Source: an uncultured bacterium
Lineage (GTDB): Bacteria; Actinomycetota; Coriobacteriia; Coriobacteriales; Coriobacteriaceae
Direction: 5' to 3'
DNA: 22,312 bases
Assembly (NCBI GenBank): GCA_905215945.1
Contig: CAJMRZ010000005.1
Span: forward strand, 1-22,312
Part shown: in pieces, positions 1-7,942 of the stretch
How positions within the stretch are numbered: position 1 is the first letter of the stretch
Layout: the number at the start of each line of letters is the position of its first letter
Position numbers and translations under genes: made by a program
The notes under the pieces: generated by a model
Told to the model about the DNA's origin: nothing
Database searches by the model: none
The model's input: only the letters and a program-made list of their open reading frames with translations

Positions 1-312
1 AGCAGCAATGCCGCAGAAAGCGCCTATGACGGCAGCGTCTGCGCACTCGCGCGAAATAGGCACTGCGATACGGGGTGCATATGCGAGTTCCCCCACGAAA
101 TTGGCTATTTTTTGGGCTATCCCTACGAAGATGTCCATCAGTTTATCGTCCAGCACGGCGAAAACTATAAGGTCTTTGGCGCATGGAAGGTATACACAAA
201 CGTTGAGCAGGCGCTCACGACCTTCGATTCCTATCGCGCATGCACGCAATACCTTACCTACATCTATCAACAGGGCTGCACCCTGGGACAACTTGTCCAG
301 GCAACCCGATAG
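1..312 (+). CDS. DUF3793 family protein, C-terminal part (5' end outside window)
   Basis: The reading frame is open from the first base of the window to a TAG at 310-312 and encodes about 103 residues. The stretch HEIGYFLGYPYEDVHQFI followed by NYKVFGAWKVY is typical of the C-terminal half of DUF3793 proteins, which are found mainly in anaerobic Firmicutes and Actinobacteria and have no established biochemical role. The start lies outside the window, so total length and ribosome binding site cannot be judged. The next gene, a flavodoxin, begins only 46 nt downstream on the same strand with no terminator between them, so the two are probably co-transcribed. A longer open frame overlaps this region in another phase, but it lacks family features upstream of the flavodoxin start. 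The family call rests on motif memory, not a search. Confidence 0.75.
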   Translation, partial: SSNAAESAYDGSVCALARNRHCDTGCICEFPHEIGYFLGYPYEDVHQFIVQHGENYKVFGAWKVYTNVEQALTTFDSYRACTQYLTYIYQQGCTLGQLVQATR

Positions 313-358
313 AGCATACAAAACGCGGCCGCACGCCGCACAACCGAAAGGAAAACAT

Positions 359-778
359 ATGAGCAAGATCGCCGTCGTCTACTGGAGCGGTACAGGCAAC
401 ACCGAGGTCATGGCAAATCTCGTCGCCGAAGGCGCCACGTCCGCGGGTGCCGAAACTGAGGTCATCCCCTGCGCCGACTTCTCTACCGACAGGGCCGCCG
501 ACTACGACGCCCTCGCCTTCGGCTGCCCCGCCATGGGTTCCGAGGAGCTTGAATATGATGAGTTCCAGCCCATGTGGGATGAGGTCAAGGAGACCCTCGG
601 CGACAAGAAGGTCGTCCTCTTTGGCTCTTATTCGTGGGCCGAGGGCGAATGGATGGACAACTGGAAGGCGGACGCCGACGAGGCGGGTGTTAACGTCGTC
701 GATTCCGTCATCTGCTACGACGCCCCCGACGATGAGGGCGAGGCGGCCTGCCGCGCCCTTGGAGCCGAGCTCGCCTAG
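359..778 (+). CDS. short-chain flavodoxin
   Basis: A 139-residue protein of typical short-chain flavodoxin length. Residues 1-20 carry the phosphate-binding loop YWSGTGNTEVMAN (S10-G-T-G-N-T15), which holds the FMN phosphate. The acidic later stretches, including EELEYDEFQPMWDE and FGSYSWAEGEWMDNW, match the two flavin-flanking loops. The product should be a cytoplasmic one-electron carrier able to replace ferredoxin, for example when iron is scarce. The ATG at 359 is chosen because GAAAGG lies 7 nt upstream; the open frame continues further upstream but lacks flavodoxin sequence there. It follows the DUF3793 gene by 46 nt and ends about 60 nt before a strong terminator, so it is the last gene of that unit. 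The electron partner is unknown. Confidence 0.93.
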   Translation: MSKIAVVYWSGTGNTEVMANLVAEGATSAGAETEVIPCADFSTDRAADYDALAFGCPAMGSEELEYDEFQPMWDEVKETLGDKKVVLFGSYSWAEGEWMDNWKADADEAGVNVVDSVICYDAPDDEGEAACRALGAELA

Positions 779-838
779 CGGCAATGAGCTCCGCCCGTAA
801 CGCGCTCTGCACCAAAACACATTCGCGTCCCAACAAAA

Positions 839-870
839 ACGGGAGCCGGATCACATCCGGCTCCCGTTTT
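839..870. terminator. bidirectional rho-independent terminator
   Basis: A perfect 13-bp inverted repeat (839-851 with 855-867, CAC loop) has a T run on its + side and an A run (835-839) on the other, so it can stop transcription in both directions. It lies between the convergent flavodoxin (+) and ABC transporter ATPase (-) genes. Confidence 0.9.
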
Positions 871-895
871 CTGCTATGTCAGTCATATAAAGCGG

Positions 896-1648
896 CTACG
901 AGATATTGCCCAAGAACGCCTTGGTGCGTTCGCTCTTGGGATGGTCGAAGACCTCGCTCGGCGTGCCCTCTTCCACGATAACGCCGCCGTCCATAAAGAC
1001 CACGCGGTCGGCGACATCGCGGGCAAAGCCCATCTCGTGCGTCACCACGATCATGGTCATACCGTCACGTGCAAGATCGCGCATGACGCCAAGAACGTCG
1101 CGGACAAGCTCGGGGTCAAGCGCTGACGTAGCCTCGTCAAAGAGCATCACGTGTGGATTCATCGACAGGGCGCGGGCGATCGCCACGCGCTGCTGCTGAC
1201 CGCCCGAGAGCTGGCTCGGCATAAAGTCGATGCGCTCGGCCAGGCCGACCTTGGTCAGCTCCTCGATGGCAATCTTCTCGGCCTCTTCCTTGCTGCGCTT
1301 GAGCACCTTTTGCTGCGCAAGCATGACGTTCTTTTTGACCGACAGGTGCGGGAACAGGTTGAACTGCTGAAACACCATGCCCAGGTGCGTGCGCACTTTG
1401 TTGAGGTCGACGCCCTTGGCACACACATCCACGCCCTCGACGACAATCGAGCCGCTCGTGGGATGCTCCAGACGATTGATGCAGCGAAGCATCGTCGACT
1501 TGCCCGAGCCCGAAGGGCCCAGGACCACAACGACCTCACCCTTGTGCACATCTAGATCGATATCGCGCAGGACCACGTTATCGCCAAAGGCCTTCTGGAG
1601 GTTCTTGATACTGACGACGACCTCGTTCGAGTTATTGGTTTCGCTCAT
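896..1648 (-). CDS. polar amino-acid ABC transporter ATP-binding protein (GlnQ/HisP type)
   Basis: A 250-residue ATPase with all ABC motifs in order: Walker [10 protein letters not shown] (44-52), Q-loop FQQFN (about 93-97), signature LSGGQ (147-151), Walker B VMLFDE (167-172), D-loop SALD and switch histidine H204. Length and sequence fit the polar amino-acid uptake family (GlnQ, HisP, ArtP). It powers import through the permease encoded 12 nt upstream. The ATG at 1648 follows an AAGGAGG Shine-Dalgarno at a spacing of about 8 nt, and that sequence overlaps the permease stop codon region, so translation may be coupled. It is the last gene of the operon, which ends at the bidirectional terminator. 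The substrate amino acid cannot be fixed from sequence. Confidence 0.96.
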   Translation of the reverse strand: MSETNNSNEVVVSIKNLQKAFGDNVVLRDIDLDVHKGEVVVVLGPSGSGKSTMLRCINRLEHPTSGSIVVEGVDVCAKGVDLNKVRTHLGMVFQQFNLFPHLSVKKNVMLAQQKVLKRSKEEAEKIAIEELTKVGLAERIDFMPSQLSGGQQQRVAIARALSMNPHVMLFDEATSALDPELVRDVLGVMRDLARDGMTMIVVTHEMGFARDVADRVVFMDGGVIVEEGTPSEVFDHPKSERTKAFLGNIS

Positions 1649-1660
1649 GATAGGACCTCC

Positions 1661-3022
1661 TTACAGACCGGCGATGTGATCGGCGGGCGTCGCGACAACC
1701 TGTCCGGCGCTCTTGGCGGGACGCTTCTTCTTGGTCTCGGTCGTGCCCAAAAGCCTCGCCTCAAGACCGCTCACCAAGCGAGCGAGCGGCAGGGTGATGA
1801 CCAGATAGAACAGGGCGGCAACCACATACGGCGTGATGGAGCCCGTCGTGGCCACGATGGTACGGGCGTTCATGACGATCTCGACCACACCCACGGCGGC
1901 AAGCAGCGACGTATCCTTGTAAAGCAAGATAAACTCGCTGGTCAGCGTAGGCAAAACATTGCGGAATGTCTGCGGAATCATAACGTAGAGCAGCGTCTGG
2001 AAGGCATTCATGCCCAGAGAGCGAGCAGCCTCGTTTTGGCCCTTGGGGATCGATTGAATACCGGCACGGAAGATCTCGCACAGGTACGCAGACGAGTTCA
2101 TGGCCATGACGATAACGCCCAAGACATAGTCGTCCACCTTGACGCCGGCCAACGGCAGACCGAAGAACGCGATATAGATCTGCAGGAACGCCGGCGTACC
2201 GCGAATGATATTCACGTAGATGCCGGCGAGGCAACGCAGGATGCGCGACTTGGAGATGCGCATGAGCGACAGGGCAAAACCGAAGGGAATTGCCAGCGGA
2301 AACGCCACAAGCACGATCGAAAGCGACATAAGGAAGCCCTTAAAGACGATCGGCAGGCTCTGGACCAAAATGACCGGGTTCAAGAACAGGCGCAGGAACA
2401 TATTGGAGTTCCAGGCCTCGACCCACGGCTGCTCCTTAAGATCGGCCAGGAAGTTATCGAATGCCGTCACGCCCTTGATCTCCACCGACGGAATCTTGGA
2501 GATCTTCTTGGTCGAGCCATCGGCCAAAGTGCAGGTGCCGCTAAAGGCCTCATCGCCGCCCTCAACGGGAAACGTCACGCCGTAAACCTCGACACGGAAA
2601 AAGCCGCCGGCAGGCGTCGTCTCGCCAAAGTCGATCTTGAGCGTCTGACCATCAGCCGTGCACGTGGGTTTCATGGGCGTACGATCCATGAGGTCCTCGC
2701 CCGAGAGCATCGTCAATCGCGTGTCATCGGTACCAAATGTCGTGCCGTCGACAAACGTCAAAGAAAGACCGCTCAGCTCCTCGTCGGCATCGGCCTGAAC
2801 TTCCCAGGTAATGCGCGTCTCGGTGCCGCCGACCACATCGCTGCCCGAACCGGTGTTGGGTCGGGCGGTAATCTTTGCGGTCTCAAGCGCCTGGGCGGTC
2901 GTGGGCGCATATGCCCCCGCGCACACCAGCGCGAGCGCCACGGCCATGACGCAGACTAGCTTTTGGAGCAAGGCGGGCAGTGGAAAACGCTGCTCCGCGG
3001 CCCCTTTGTTCAGTCGAGACAA
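1661..3022 (-). CDS. amino-acid ABC transporter permease with N-terminal extracytoplasmic domain
   Basis: The C-terminal half (about 215-430 of 453 residues) is a HisM/GlnP-type BPD_transp_1 permease. It has several hydrophobic helices and the EAA loop EAARSLGMNAFQTLLYVMIP (331-350), which docks the ATPase. Before it come a signal-peptide-like start (basic residues, then KLVCVMAVALALVCAGAYA at 21-39) and about 160 residues of polar, Thr/Gly/Asp-rich, beta-type sequence with two cysteines (C121, C164). This segment does not resemble a solute-binding domain. The TTG at 3022 is preferred because AGGAG lies just upstream and gives a clean signal peptide. The longer frame to 3130 would translate the preceding hairpin. 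It sits between the binding-protein and ATPase genes. The permease call is secure; the role of the extra domain is unknown. Confidence 0.9.
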   Translation of the reverse strand: MSRLNKGAAEQRFPLPALLQKLVCVMAVALALVCAGAYAPTTAQALETAKITARPNTGSGSDVVGGTETRITWEVQADADEELSGLSLTFVDGTTFGTDDTRLTMLSGEDLMDRTPMKPTCTADGQTLKIDFGETTPAGGFFRVEVYGVTFPVEGGDEAFSGTCTLADGSTKKISKIPSVEIKGVTAFDNFLADLKEQPWVEAWNSNMFLRLFLNPVILVQSLPIVFKGFLMSLSIVLVAFPLAIPFGFALSLMRISKSRILRCLAGIYVNIIRGTPAFLQIYIAFFGLPLAGVKVDDYVLGVIVMAMNSSAYLCEIFRAGIQSIPKGQNEAARSLGMNAFQTLLYVMIPQTFRNVLPTLTSEFILLYKDTSLLAAVGVVEIVMNARTIVATTGSITPYVVAALFYLVITLPLARLVSGLEARLLGTTETKKKRPAKSAGQVVATPADHIAGL

Positions 3023-3090
3023 GGTGGCTCCTATCGTAGAAGTTGCCGGCAAAACGAGACGGAAACGCTCTCCGTCAAGAGAAGCGCAAA

Positions 3091-3117
3091 GGCCCTCTCC
3101 GCAAAACGGAAAGGGCC
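3091..3117 (-). terminator. intergenic hairpin between binding-protein and permease genes
   Basis: An 11-bp stem (3091-3101 with 3107-3117, five-base loop) contains one mismatch that becomes a G-U pair in the minus-strand RNA. It is followed by a weak T-rich stretch (TTTGCGCTTCTC). It lies 23 nt after the binding-protein stop and before the permease start. A leaky terminator or 3'-end stabiliser here would keep binding protein in excess over membrane components, as is common for such operons. Confidence 0.65.
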
Positions 3118-3139
3118 CGCGCGCAATCAAGTAGTTATT

Positions 3140-4000
3140 TTACTTGATGTTGTACTTAGCCATGAGGGCGTCGACGGTACCGTCGTCGGTCAGGTCCTTG
3201 ATGGCCTGGTTGATGTCATCCTTGAGCTTGGTGTTGCCCTGGTTGATGGCAATGGCGTACTCCTCGCCGGTGCTAATCTGCTTGATGGTCTGGCAGGTGT
3301 TGAACTGCTCGGCGGTCAGCTGGCTGGCAACGGAGCGGTTGGTGACTACAGCGTCGCCCTTATCGGACTGCAGAGCGCTAAAGCACTCGGTAGCGTCCTT
3401 GTAGGGGACAATCTTGGCCTTGGGGAAGTTCTCCTGGGCAAAGGCCTCGGCGGTCGAGCCAGACTGGACGATTATGGTAGCGTCAGCGTTGTTGAGCTTC
3501 TCGCTGTAGTTGTCGGCCGTGATGTCGGTGTTATCGACCTTGGTCACAATAGCCTGATCGTCCATGTAGTAGGAATCAGAGAAAGTGACTTCCTTCTCAC
3601 GCTCGGGCGTGTCGGTGATAGCCGCAATGGAAACGTCATACTTGGCGCCCGAAGCGACACCCGGAACCAGCGTGTCAAAGTCATTGTTGATATACTCGAC
3701 ATCCAGGCCCAGCTTGTCGCCGATGGCCTTGATGAGCTCAAGGTCAAAGCCCTGATAATCGCCGTTGTCATCCTTGTACTCAAACGGAGCGTACTCGGCA
3801 GAGGTGCCGACGGTCAGCGTACCATCCTTGACGAGCGCGTACTCCTTGGAGCCGTCGACCTTCTCGACCTTAGCGTCGTCAGAGCTGCTGGAACCGGCAT
3901 CAGAACCAGAGGTGGCGTTGGACGAGCCGCAGCCCGTCAGTGCGAGGGCGAGCGCCATGGCACCCGTGGCGGCAAATGCGCCAAGCTTCTTGAGCTTCAT
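3140..4000 (-). CDS. amino-acid ABC transporter substrate-binding lipoprotein (SBP_bac_3)
   Basis: A 286-residue lipoprotein. The signal MKLKKLGAFAATGAMALALA is followed by lipobox L-T-G-C with the lipidated cysteine at 24, then a Ser/Asp-rich linker. The mature part has family 3 hallmarks: LTVGTSAEYAPFEYKDDNG near the start, GFDLELIKAIGDKLG, the conserved arginine region IAAITDTPERE, and a YAIAINQGNTKLKDDINQAI end region. It captures a polar amino acid outside the membrane and delivers it to the permease encoded downstream. The ATG at 4000 follows GGAAGGAG by 7 nt; a longer frame upstream lacks a signal. It is the first gene of the operon, with a promoter candidate at 4058-4086. Ligand unknown. 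Confidence 0.95.
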   Translation of the reverse strand: MKLKKLGAFAATGAMALALALTGCGSSNATSGSDAGSSSSDDAKVEKVDGSKEYALVKDGTLTVGTSAEYAPFEYKDDNGDYQGFDLELIKAIGDKLGLDVEYINNDFDTLVPGVASGAKYDVSIAAITDTPEREKEVTFSDSYYMDDQAIVTKVDNTDITADNYSEKLNNADATIIVQSGSTAEAFAQENFPKAKIVPYKDATECFSALQSDKGDAVVTNRSVASQLTAEQFNTCQTIKQISTGEEYAIAINQGNTKLKDDINQAIKDLTDDGTVDALMAKYNIK

Positions 4001-4057
4001 AATCAGTCTCCTTCCGGTGACCTCGTTTGATTCAGAGGCCTGCAAAAACTGTTGGCT

Positions 4058-4086
4058 ATTATGCACCTGGAATTACGAATCTGCAA
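4058..4086 (-). promoter_or_regulatory. putative promoter of the amino-acid ABC operon
   Basis: On the minus strand TTGCAG (4086-4081) and CATAAT (4063-4058) are separated by exactly 17 nt, placing a start about 50 nt upstream of the binding-protein ATG. The -10 matches consensus at five of six positions; the -35 is weak. No operator was recognised. Confidence 0.45.
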
Positions 4087-4147
4087 TGAGAAAACTGATT
4101 GAAACAAACCCATAACGTGAATGGAATACTCTACTTTGTGACAGTCA

Positions 4148-5014
4148 TTACTGCTGCAATGACCTTAATAATCTAATTTCAGCTGCATAACCTGCAAGTT
4201 CGTTCGGAGTCTCCAAAATAAACGGCAGCGAACACAAACGGCCATTCGATACAATATTCTGCATAACCTGCATACCGCCACCAAATTCCTCGCTGCCAAG
4301 GTATCCCTTGCCGATGCACTCGTGACGATCTTTATGGGCGCCACAAGGGTTCTTCGAATCGTTGATGTGTACGGCATGCAAGCGATCGATACCCACCACG
4401 CGGTCGAACTCGTCGAGTACGCCGTCCAGATCATGGATGATGTCGTAGCCGGCATCGCTCACATGGCAGGTGTCCAAACAAACGCCCAGCTTATCGGACA
4501 GCTCTGGGCACTTGGCGGCAACGCCCTCGATAATGCACGCCAGTTCTTCAAAGCTACGGCCCACCTCGGTGCCCTTGCCTGCCATGGTCTCAAGCAATAC
4601 CGTCGTCTGCTGTCCCTCAAACATCACCTGGCACAGCGTGTCGACAATCATCTGAATGCCGACGTCTGCCCCCTGTCCCACATGCGCACCGGGATGAAAA
4701 TTGTAGTAGTTGCCGGGCAGCGCTTCCATGCGCTGCAGATCCTCGGCCATGGCCTCCAGGGCAAACTCGCGCGCCCGCTCCTTAGCGGAGCAGGGGTTAT
4801 AGGTATACGGGGCATGAGCCACGAGCGGGCCAAAGTCGTTTTGCTCCATAAGCTCGCGCAGGGCCGCCACGTCATCCATGTCAAGTTCTTTTGCCTTGCC
4901 ACCGCGCGGGTTGCGCGTAAAGAATGCAAAGGTATTGGCGCCAATGGACAACGCCGTCTCCCCCATTGCCCGATAGCCCTTCGTCGTCGAAAGATGGCAC
5001 CCGATCGTCAGCAT
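4148..5014 (-). CDS. nfo: deoxyribonuclease IV (AP endonuclease)
   Basis: A 288-residue TIM-barrel enzyme that nicks DNA 5' of abasic sites in base excision repair. The metal ligands of the family can be assigned: H67 (VAHAPY), H107 (NFHPGAH), E142 (LLETMAG), D181 and H184 (CLDTCH), H216 (HAVHINDS), D229 and H231 (HKDRHE) and E268 (ILETPNE). All nine positions match the E. coli enzyme pattern, so activity is expected. The ATG at 5014 is chosen because AGGGGGAG lies 6 nt upstream; a TTG two codons earlier would sit on top of that sequence. The Shine-Dalgarno is contiguous with palindromic repeat copy A, so that repeat is in the mRNA leader if transcription starts upstream. The gene ends just before the ABC-operon promoter with no clear terminator. 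Confidence 0.95.
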   Translation of the reverse strand: MLTIGCHLSTTKGYRAMGETALSIGANTFAFFTRNPRGGKAKELDMDDVAALRELMEQNDFGPLVAHAPYTYNPCSAKERAREFALEAMAEDLQRMEALPGNYYNFHPGAHVGQGADVGIQMIVDTLCQVMFEGQQTTVLLETMAGKGTEVGRSFEELACIIEGVAAKCPELSDKLGVCLDTCHVSDAGYDIIHDLDGVLDEFDRVVGIDRLHAVHINDSKNPCGAHKDRHECIGKGYLGSEEFGGGMQVMQNIVSNGRLCSLPFILETPNELAGYAAEIRLLRSLQQ

Positions 5015-5020
5015 CTCCAA

Positions 5021-5110
5021 CTCCCCCTCATCAGTTGCGGTGAAATACGGTCTATTGGTGCCTTATTTTGGCGCAAACAGACCGTATTCCACCGCAAGTT
5101 ATAAAAGGGG
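5021..5110. repeat. palindromic intergenic repeat, copy A
   Basis: The left arm TTGCGGTGAAATA plus CGGTCT (5035-5053) pairs with AGACCG plus TATTCCACCGCAA (5079-5097), with one mismatch. A second, weaker helix extends inward to a TTATTTT-type loop. Outer arms and flanks match copy B; the inner six bases do not, yet remain paired. On the minus strand the outer flanks are a CCCC run (5107-5110) and the GGGGG of the nfo Shine-Dalgarno (5023-5027), which could also pair. It lies between the oxidoreductase and nfo genes. Confidence 0.85.
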
Positions 5111-5161
5111 CATCAGAGATGTGGGCCGCCAGGCACCACGGGCGCCGGCGTCATGATCCCC
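5103..5161 (-). terminator. probable rho-independent terminator of the oxidoreductase gene
   Basis: On the minus strand, GGGGATCA (5161-5154) can pair with TGATGCCCC (5115-5107) around an internal GC-rich hairpin, and the stem is followed directly by TTTT. Its 3' arm shares the CCCC run with repeat copy A, so terminator and repeat overlap. Confidence 0.5.
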
Positions 5162-5180
5162 TACGCGTCAGCGCCAAGTC

Positions 5181-6200
5181 CTAGAGGGCTAGACGGATTG
5201 CATCGATGATGTGCGCGCAGCGCTGCGTGGCGGCTAGGGACATGATGGGGCTTTCGAGTTTCCCCGCCTGAATGAGCTGCGTCGCATGCTGGATTTCGCC
5301 GTAGAAATCATCGACCTCAAACGGGGCATTTATTTCGAGCGTTCGCCCGTCGGAGTACTTCACATGGGCGAGCTCGGAGCGATGGAGACGCTCGATTTCC
5401 AACGAACCCCGCTCACAGGCAATCGTTAAGCGGCTTTCATATGTTGCTTTGCCGTCGCACACCATATGAATGGGTATACCGCCGACGCTCATATGGATCT
5501 CGTCGGCCCAATCGACGCGGCCGCCCGATACGTCACGCCAGCGAACTTCACGGGACGAAACCTCGCACGCGCCCGCGAGCAAATCCTCAAACCAACCGAC
5601 CGCATAACAGCCCATGTCATATAGACAGCCGCCCTGCAACGGATCAAGCAGATAGCCCGAAGGAGGCTCGCCGTAATCGAGCTTTTGCACGCTTTCAATC
5701 GAGACAATACGGCCAAGCTCACCCGACGCAAGCAAGTCCTTCACGCGAGTGCGCATCGGGCAAAACCGATTCTTCATCGCCTCCATAAACAGCACGCCGC
5801 GCTCGCGAGAGATGGAGGCAATCGAGAGAGCCTCTTCCTCACTCAAAACGGCCGGCTTTTCGCACAGCACGGCCTTTCCGGCGCGCAGCGCGCGACAGGC
5901 CCAACGCGTATGCATGCCATGCGGAAGAGCCAAGTAGATTGCGTCGACATCGGGGTCGGCAATCAGCGCGCCATAAGCCGCGTCGCCGTTATTGTCGACC
6001 GAGGCATGGCCATGCGCAGCATCGATCGAAAACGCTCGGCAAAATTCCTCGACATGTGCAGGAGTGCGGCCGGCCGCAGCCACAAGCCGTGCCCCGTCCA
6101 CCTCCTTGAGCGACGATGCAAATCGATGCGAAATGTGCCCGGCGCCCAAAACGCCCCAACGAACCTCACGCAAATCATCACATGAATCTCGATGACCCAC
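5181..6200 (-). CDS. Gfo/Idh/MocA family NAD(P)-dependent oxidoreductase
   Basis: A 339-residue protein with an N-terminal Rossmann fold (VRWGVLGAGHIS, glycines at 19 and 21) and the family CEKPA motif (E114-K115-P116) whose lysine is catalytic. The C-terminal half is the usual alpha/beta domain. It resembles the dihydrodiol dehydrogenase or sugar dehydrogenase branch, but the substrate cannot be named. The GTG at 6200 is preferred: AAGGGGG sits 5 nt upstream, whereas the longer open frame to 6278 simply translates repeat copy B. The aldo/keto reductase gene lies upstream on the same strand, separated only by that repeat, so the two redox enzymes may be expressed together. Confidence 0.88.
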   Translation of the reverse strand: MGHRDSCDDLREVRWGVLGAGHISHRFASSLKEVDGARLVAAAGRTPAHVEEFCRAFSIDAAHGHASVDNNGDAAYGALIADPDVDAIYLALPHGMHTRWACRALRAGKAVLCEKPAVLSEEEALSIASISRERGVLFMEAMKNRFCPMRTRVKDLLASGELGRIVSIESVQKLDYGEPPSGYLLDPLQGGCLYDMGCYAVGWFEDLLAGACEVSSREVRWRDVSGGRVDWADEIHMSVGGIPIHMVCDGKATYESRLTIACERGSLEIERLHRSELAHVKYSDGRTLEINAPFEVDDFYGEIQHATQLIQAGKLESPIMSLAATQRCAHIIDAIRLAL

Positions 6201-6205
6201 GACAG

Positions 6206-6290
6206 CCCCCTTCAGTTGCGGTGAAATAGTTCCTGTTTGGCCCCTATTCTGCCGCAAACAGGAACTATTCCACCGCAAGTTATAAAAGGG
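6206..6290. repeat. palindromic intergenic repeat, copy B
   Basis: TTGCGGTGAAATA plus GTTCCTGTTTG (6216-6239) pairs with CAAACAGGAAC plus TATTCCACCGCAA (6255-6278), with a single mismatch over 24 positions. The outer arms and the TATAAAAGGG flank are the same as in copy A, while the start of the inner arm is replaced on both sides. It begins directly after the aldo/keto reductase stop codon and ends in the Shine-Dalgarno purines (6206-6212, minus strand) of the next gene. Confidence 0.88.
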
Positions 6291-7481
6291 TCATGAGGAG
6301 CGCGTTTTGCCGAAGGCCTTAAGCACCGCCGTCACGGGACCAGGCTGGAAACGTCGGCGCACATCGTCGAGACGCTCGGGAATATCGATGTGCTGCGGGC
6401 AGTGCCGCGCGCATTTGCCGCATTTGACGCAATTGCTCACCAACTTGGGCTCGCTTGTGCGCACCGCGCTCGCCGTAAAGTATTGAGACAGCCCCGTAAA
6501 CCAGCTGTGCGCATAGCTTGCGTTGTAGGCGGCAAAACATCCAGGGATATTGATGCCTTTAGGGCACGGCATGCAATAGCCGCATCCCGTGCAGGGCACA
6601 CGGTTCGATTTCTCAAACTCCATCAACACGCGCGCAATCGTGTCGAGCTGGTTGGCCGTCATCGAATTCGGCAACGCGAGGTCTGCCAGTGACGAATTCT
6701 CGTCCACCTGCGCGGTATCGGTCATACCCGAAAGCAACATGGTCACCTGGGGATGATTCCACACCCACGAGAGCCCCCAAGCGGCAGGCGTATGCAAATG
6801 CCGATCGCATGCACCATCGAGAACAGCGCGCGCCCGCGGAGGCAATTTGCCTGCCAAGCGTCCGCCCAAAAGCGGCTCCATCACAAACACCGCGAGACCT
6901 CGCTCGGCGGCGGCCATGAGCCCCGCCGTTCCCGCCTGATATCGTTCTCCAGCGTAGTTGTACTGGATCTGGCAAAAGTCCCACTCATACGCATCGAGCA
7001 TCGTAAGGAAGTCCGCCGCGCTGCCGTGGTACGAAAAGCCTATCTGACGAATACGCCCTGCAGCCTTTTGCTGCGCGATCCAGTCCTCGATGCCCAACGC
7101 CACCACACGTTCCCACTGGGCGGGCGAGGTAATGTTGTGCATGAGGTAATAGTCGATATGGTCAGTCCGTAGGCGGCGCAGTTGCTCGTCGAAGAACCGG
7201 TCGAAATCCTCCGCGCATTTGCACGAAGCATGCGGCAGCTTGGTTGCGAGCAAAACCTGGTCGCGCAAGCCCAGGCGCTCAAGCGACGCACCCACGCACG
7301 CCTCGTTGCCGGGATAGAGATAGGCCGTGTCCAGGTAGTTAATCCCCTGCTCCACCGCACGGGAAATGATGGCATCGGCTGTCTTCGCATCCGGACGTCC
7401 CGGCGCACCGGGAAACCTCATGCAGCCCAGACCCAGAGCGGATATTCGGTTACCACTTTTGGGGTCAACGCGGTATTGCAC
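6291..7481 (-). CDS. aldo/keto reductase with C-terminal 4Fe-4S ferredoxin domain
   Basis: A 396-residue fusion. Residues 1-280 form an aldo/keto reductase barrel with the catalytic tetrad D51, Y56, K81 and H115 in the motifs YLDTAYLYP, ATKLP and YLMHN. Residues 295-370 carry two four-cysteine sets, C297/C300/C303/C306 and C351/C354/C357/C361, each followed by proline as in 4Fe-4S ferredoxin folds. Proteins of this design are frequent in strict anaerobes. They probably couple an aldehyde or ketone reduction to an iron-sulfur electron donor rather than only NADPH; this is inference. The start is GTG at 7481, behind a G-rich purine stretch (GGGAGGGG). It ends right at repeat copy B, followed by the MocA-type gene. 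Substrate unknown. Confidence 0.92.
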   Translation of the reverse strand: MQYRVDPKSGNRISALGLGCMRFPGAPGRPDAKTADAIISRAVEQGINYLDTAYLYPGNEACVGASLERLGLRDQVLLATKLPHASCKCAEDFDRFFDEQLRRLRTDHIDYYLMHNITSPAQWERVVALGIEDWIAQQKAAGRIRQIGFSYHGSAADFLTMLDAYEWDFCQIQYNYAGERYQAGTAGLMAAAERGLAVFVMEPLLGGRLAGKLPPRARAVLDGACDRHLHTPAAWGLSWVWNHPQVTMLLSGMTDTAQVDENSSLADLALPNSMTANQLDTIARVLMEFEKSNRVPCTGCGYCMPCPKGINIPGCFAAYNASYAHSWFTGLSQYFTASAVRTSEPKLVSNCVKCGKCARHCPQHIDIPERLDDVRRRFQPGPVTAVLKAFGKTRSS

Positions 7482-7631
7482 GGCCCCTCCCCTCCCATCG
7501 AAGCCCTGACAAGGCGAAACAAACCCGTCACGTCATCGAAACACATCGGAATCGCAATTGAGAACGTATCGTAACGCAGCAGAAATCGAGCCGTCACGGC
7601 ACCGCTTTAACATCAGCAAAAAGCCCGATGA

Positions 7632-7838
7632 AAGGAGCCGGGCATCACCACGTGCGAGGACGCCTACCCCTACCCCGGCGAGCAATACATCCTCTCGGTC
7701 GACCGCCATCAAATCGAAGTCATGGACCATCTGGACGAGCTTCCCGCCACAGGCGCCGTCATCTTCTGCACCTTCCCCAAGGTCCGCGATGGCGTCGGAT
7801 ACCCCGCCCGCGTCTTTGCGGTCTGCCCCGCGGCATAA
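7632..7838 (+). pseudogene. C-terminal remnant resembling a cyclase (kynurenine formamidase-like) protein
   Basis: An open frame of about 68 codons begins after an in-frame TGA at 7629-7631 and ends at a TAA at 7836-7838. Its end, HLDELPATGAVIFCTFPKVR followed by DGVGYPARVFAV, resembles the last 60 residues of cyclase/kynurenine-formamidase family proteins, which normally exceed 200 residues. There is no ATG or GTG start with a ribosome binding site. AAAGGAG at 7631-7637 is spaced 6 nt from an ATC codon, so translation from a rare start is conceivable. I see no matching coding sequence upstream of the TGA, so a decayed gene is the simplest reading. It is followed by a terminator at 7917. Confidence 0.45.
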
Positions 7839-7916
7839 GCGCACAGCGCAATAGTTTCTTTTTCATAACAGCCGCCCCGCGCACCCACCAATCACCCTGG
7901 CAGCATACAATCCATC

Positions 7917-7942
7917 AGGCGCCCCTTACGCGGGCGCCTTTT
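7917..7942 (+). terminator. rho-independent terminator
   Basis: AGGCGCCC (7917-7924) and GGGCGCCT (7932-7939) form a perfect 8-bp stem with a seven-base loop, followed by TTT. It separates the cyclase-like remnant from the reductase gene starting at 7962. Confidence 0.7.

Noticed and set aside
1676..2959. 427-codon open frame on the + strand
   Set aside because: It is antisense to the well-supported ABC permease, Arg/Gly/His-rich as expected from a GC-rich shadow frame, with no family motif.
2963..4030. 355-codon open frame on the + strand
   Set aside because: It is antisense to the substrate-binding lipoprotein gene; its Val/Leu/Gly-rich, low-complexity sequence is typical of a shadow.
6201..6278. 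N-terminal extension of the MocA-type oxidoreductase
   Set aside because: The extra 26 codons lie entirely within repeat copy B and lack a ribosome binding site; GTG 6200 is better supported.
5031..6290. CRISPR-like array from the two similar palindromes
   Set aside because: Only two copies about 1.2 kb apart with genes between them, no spacers and no cas genes.
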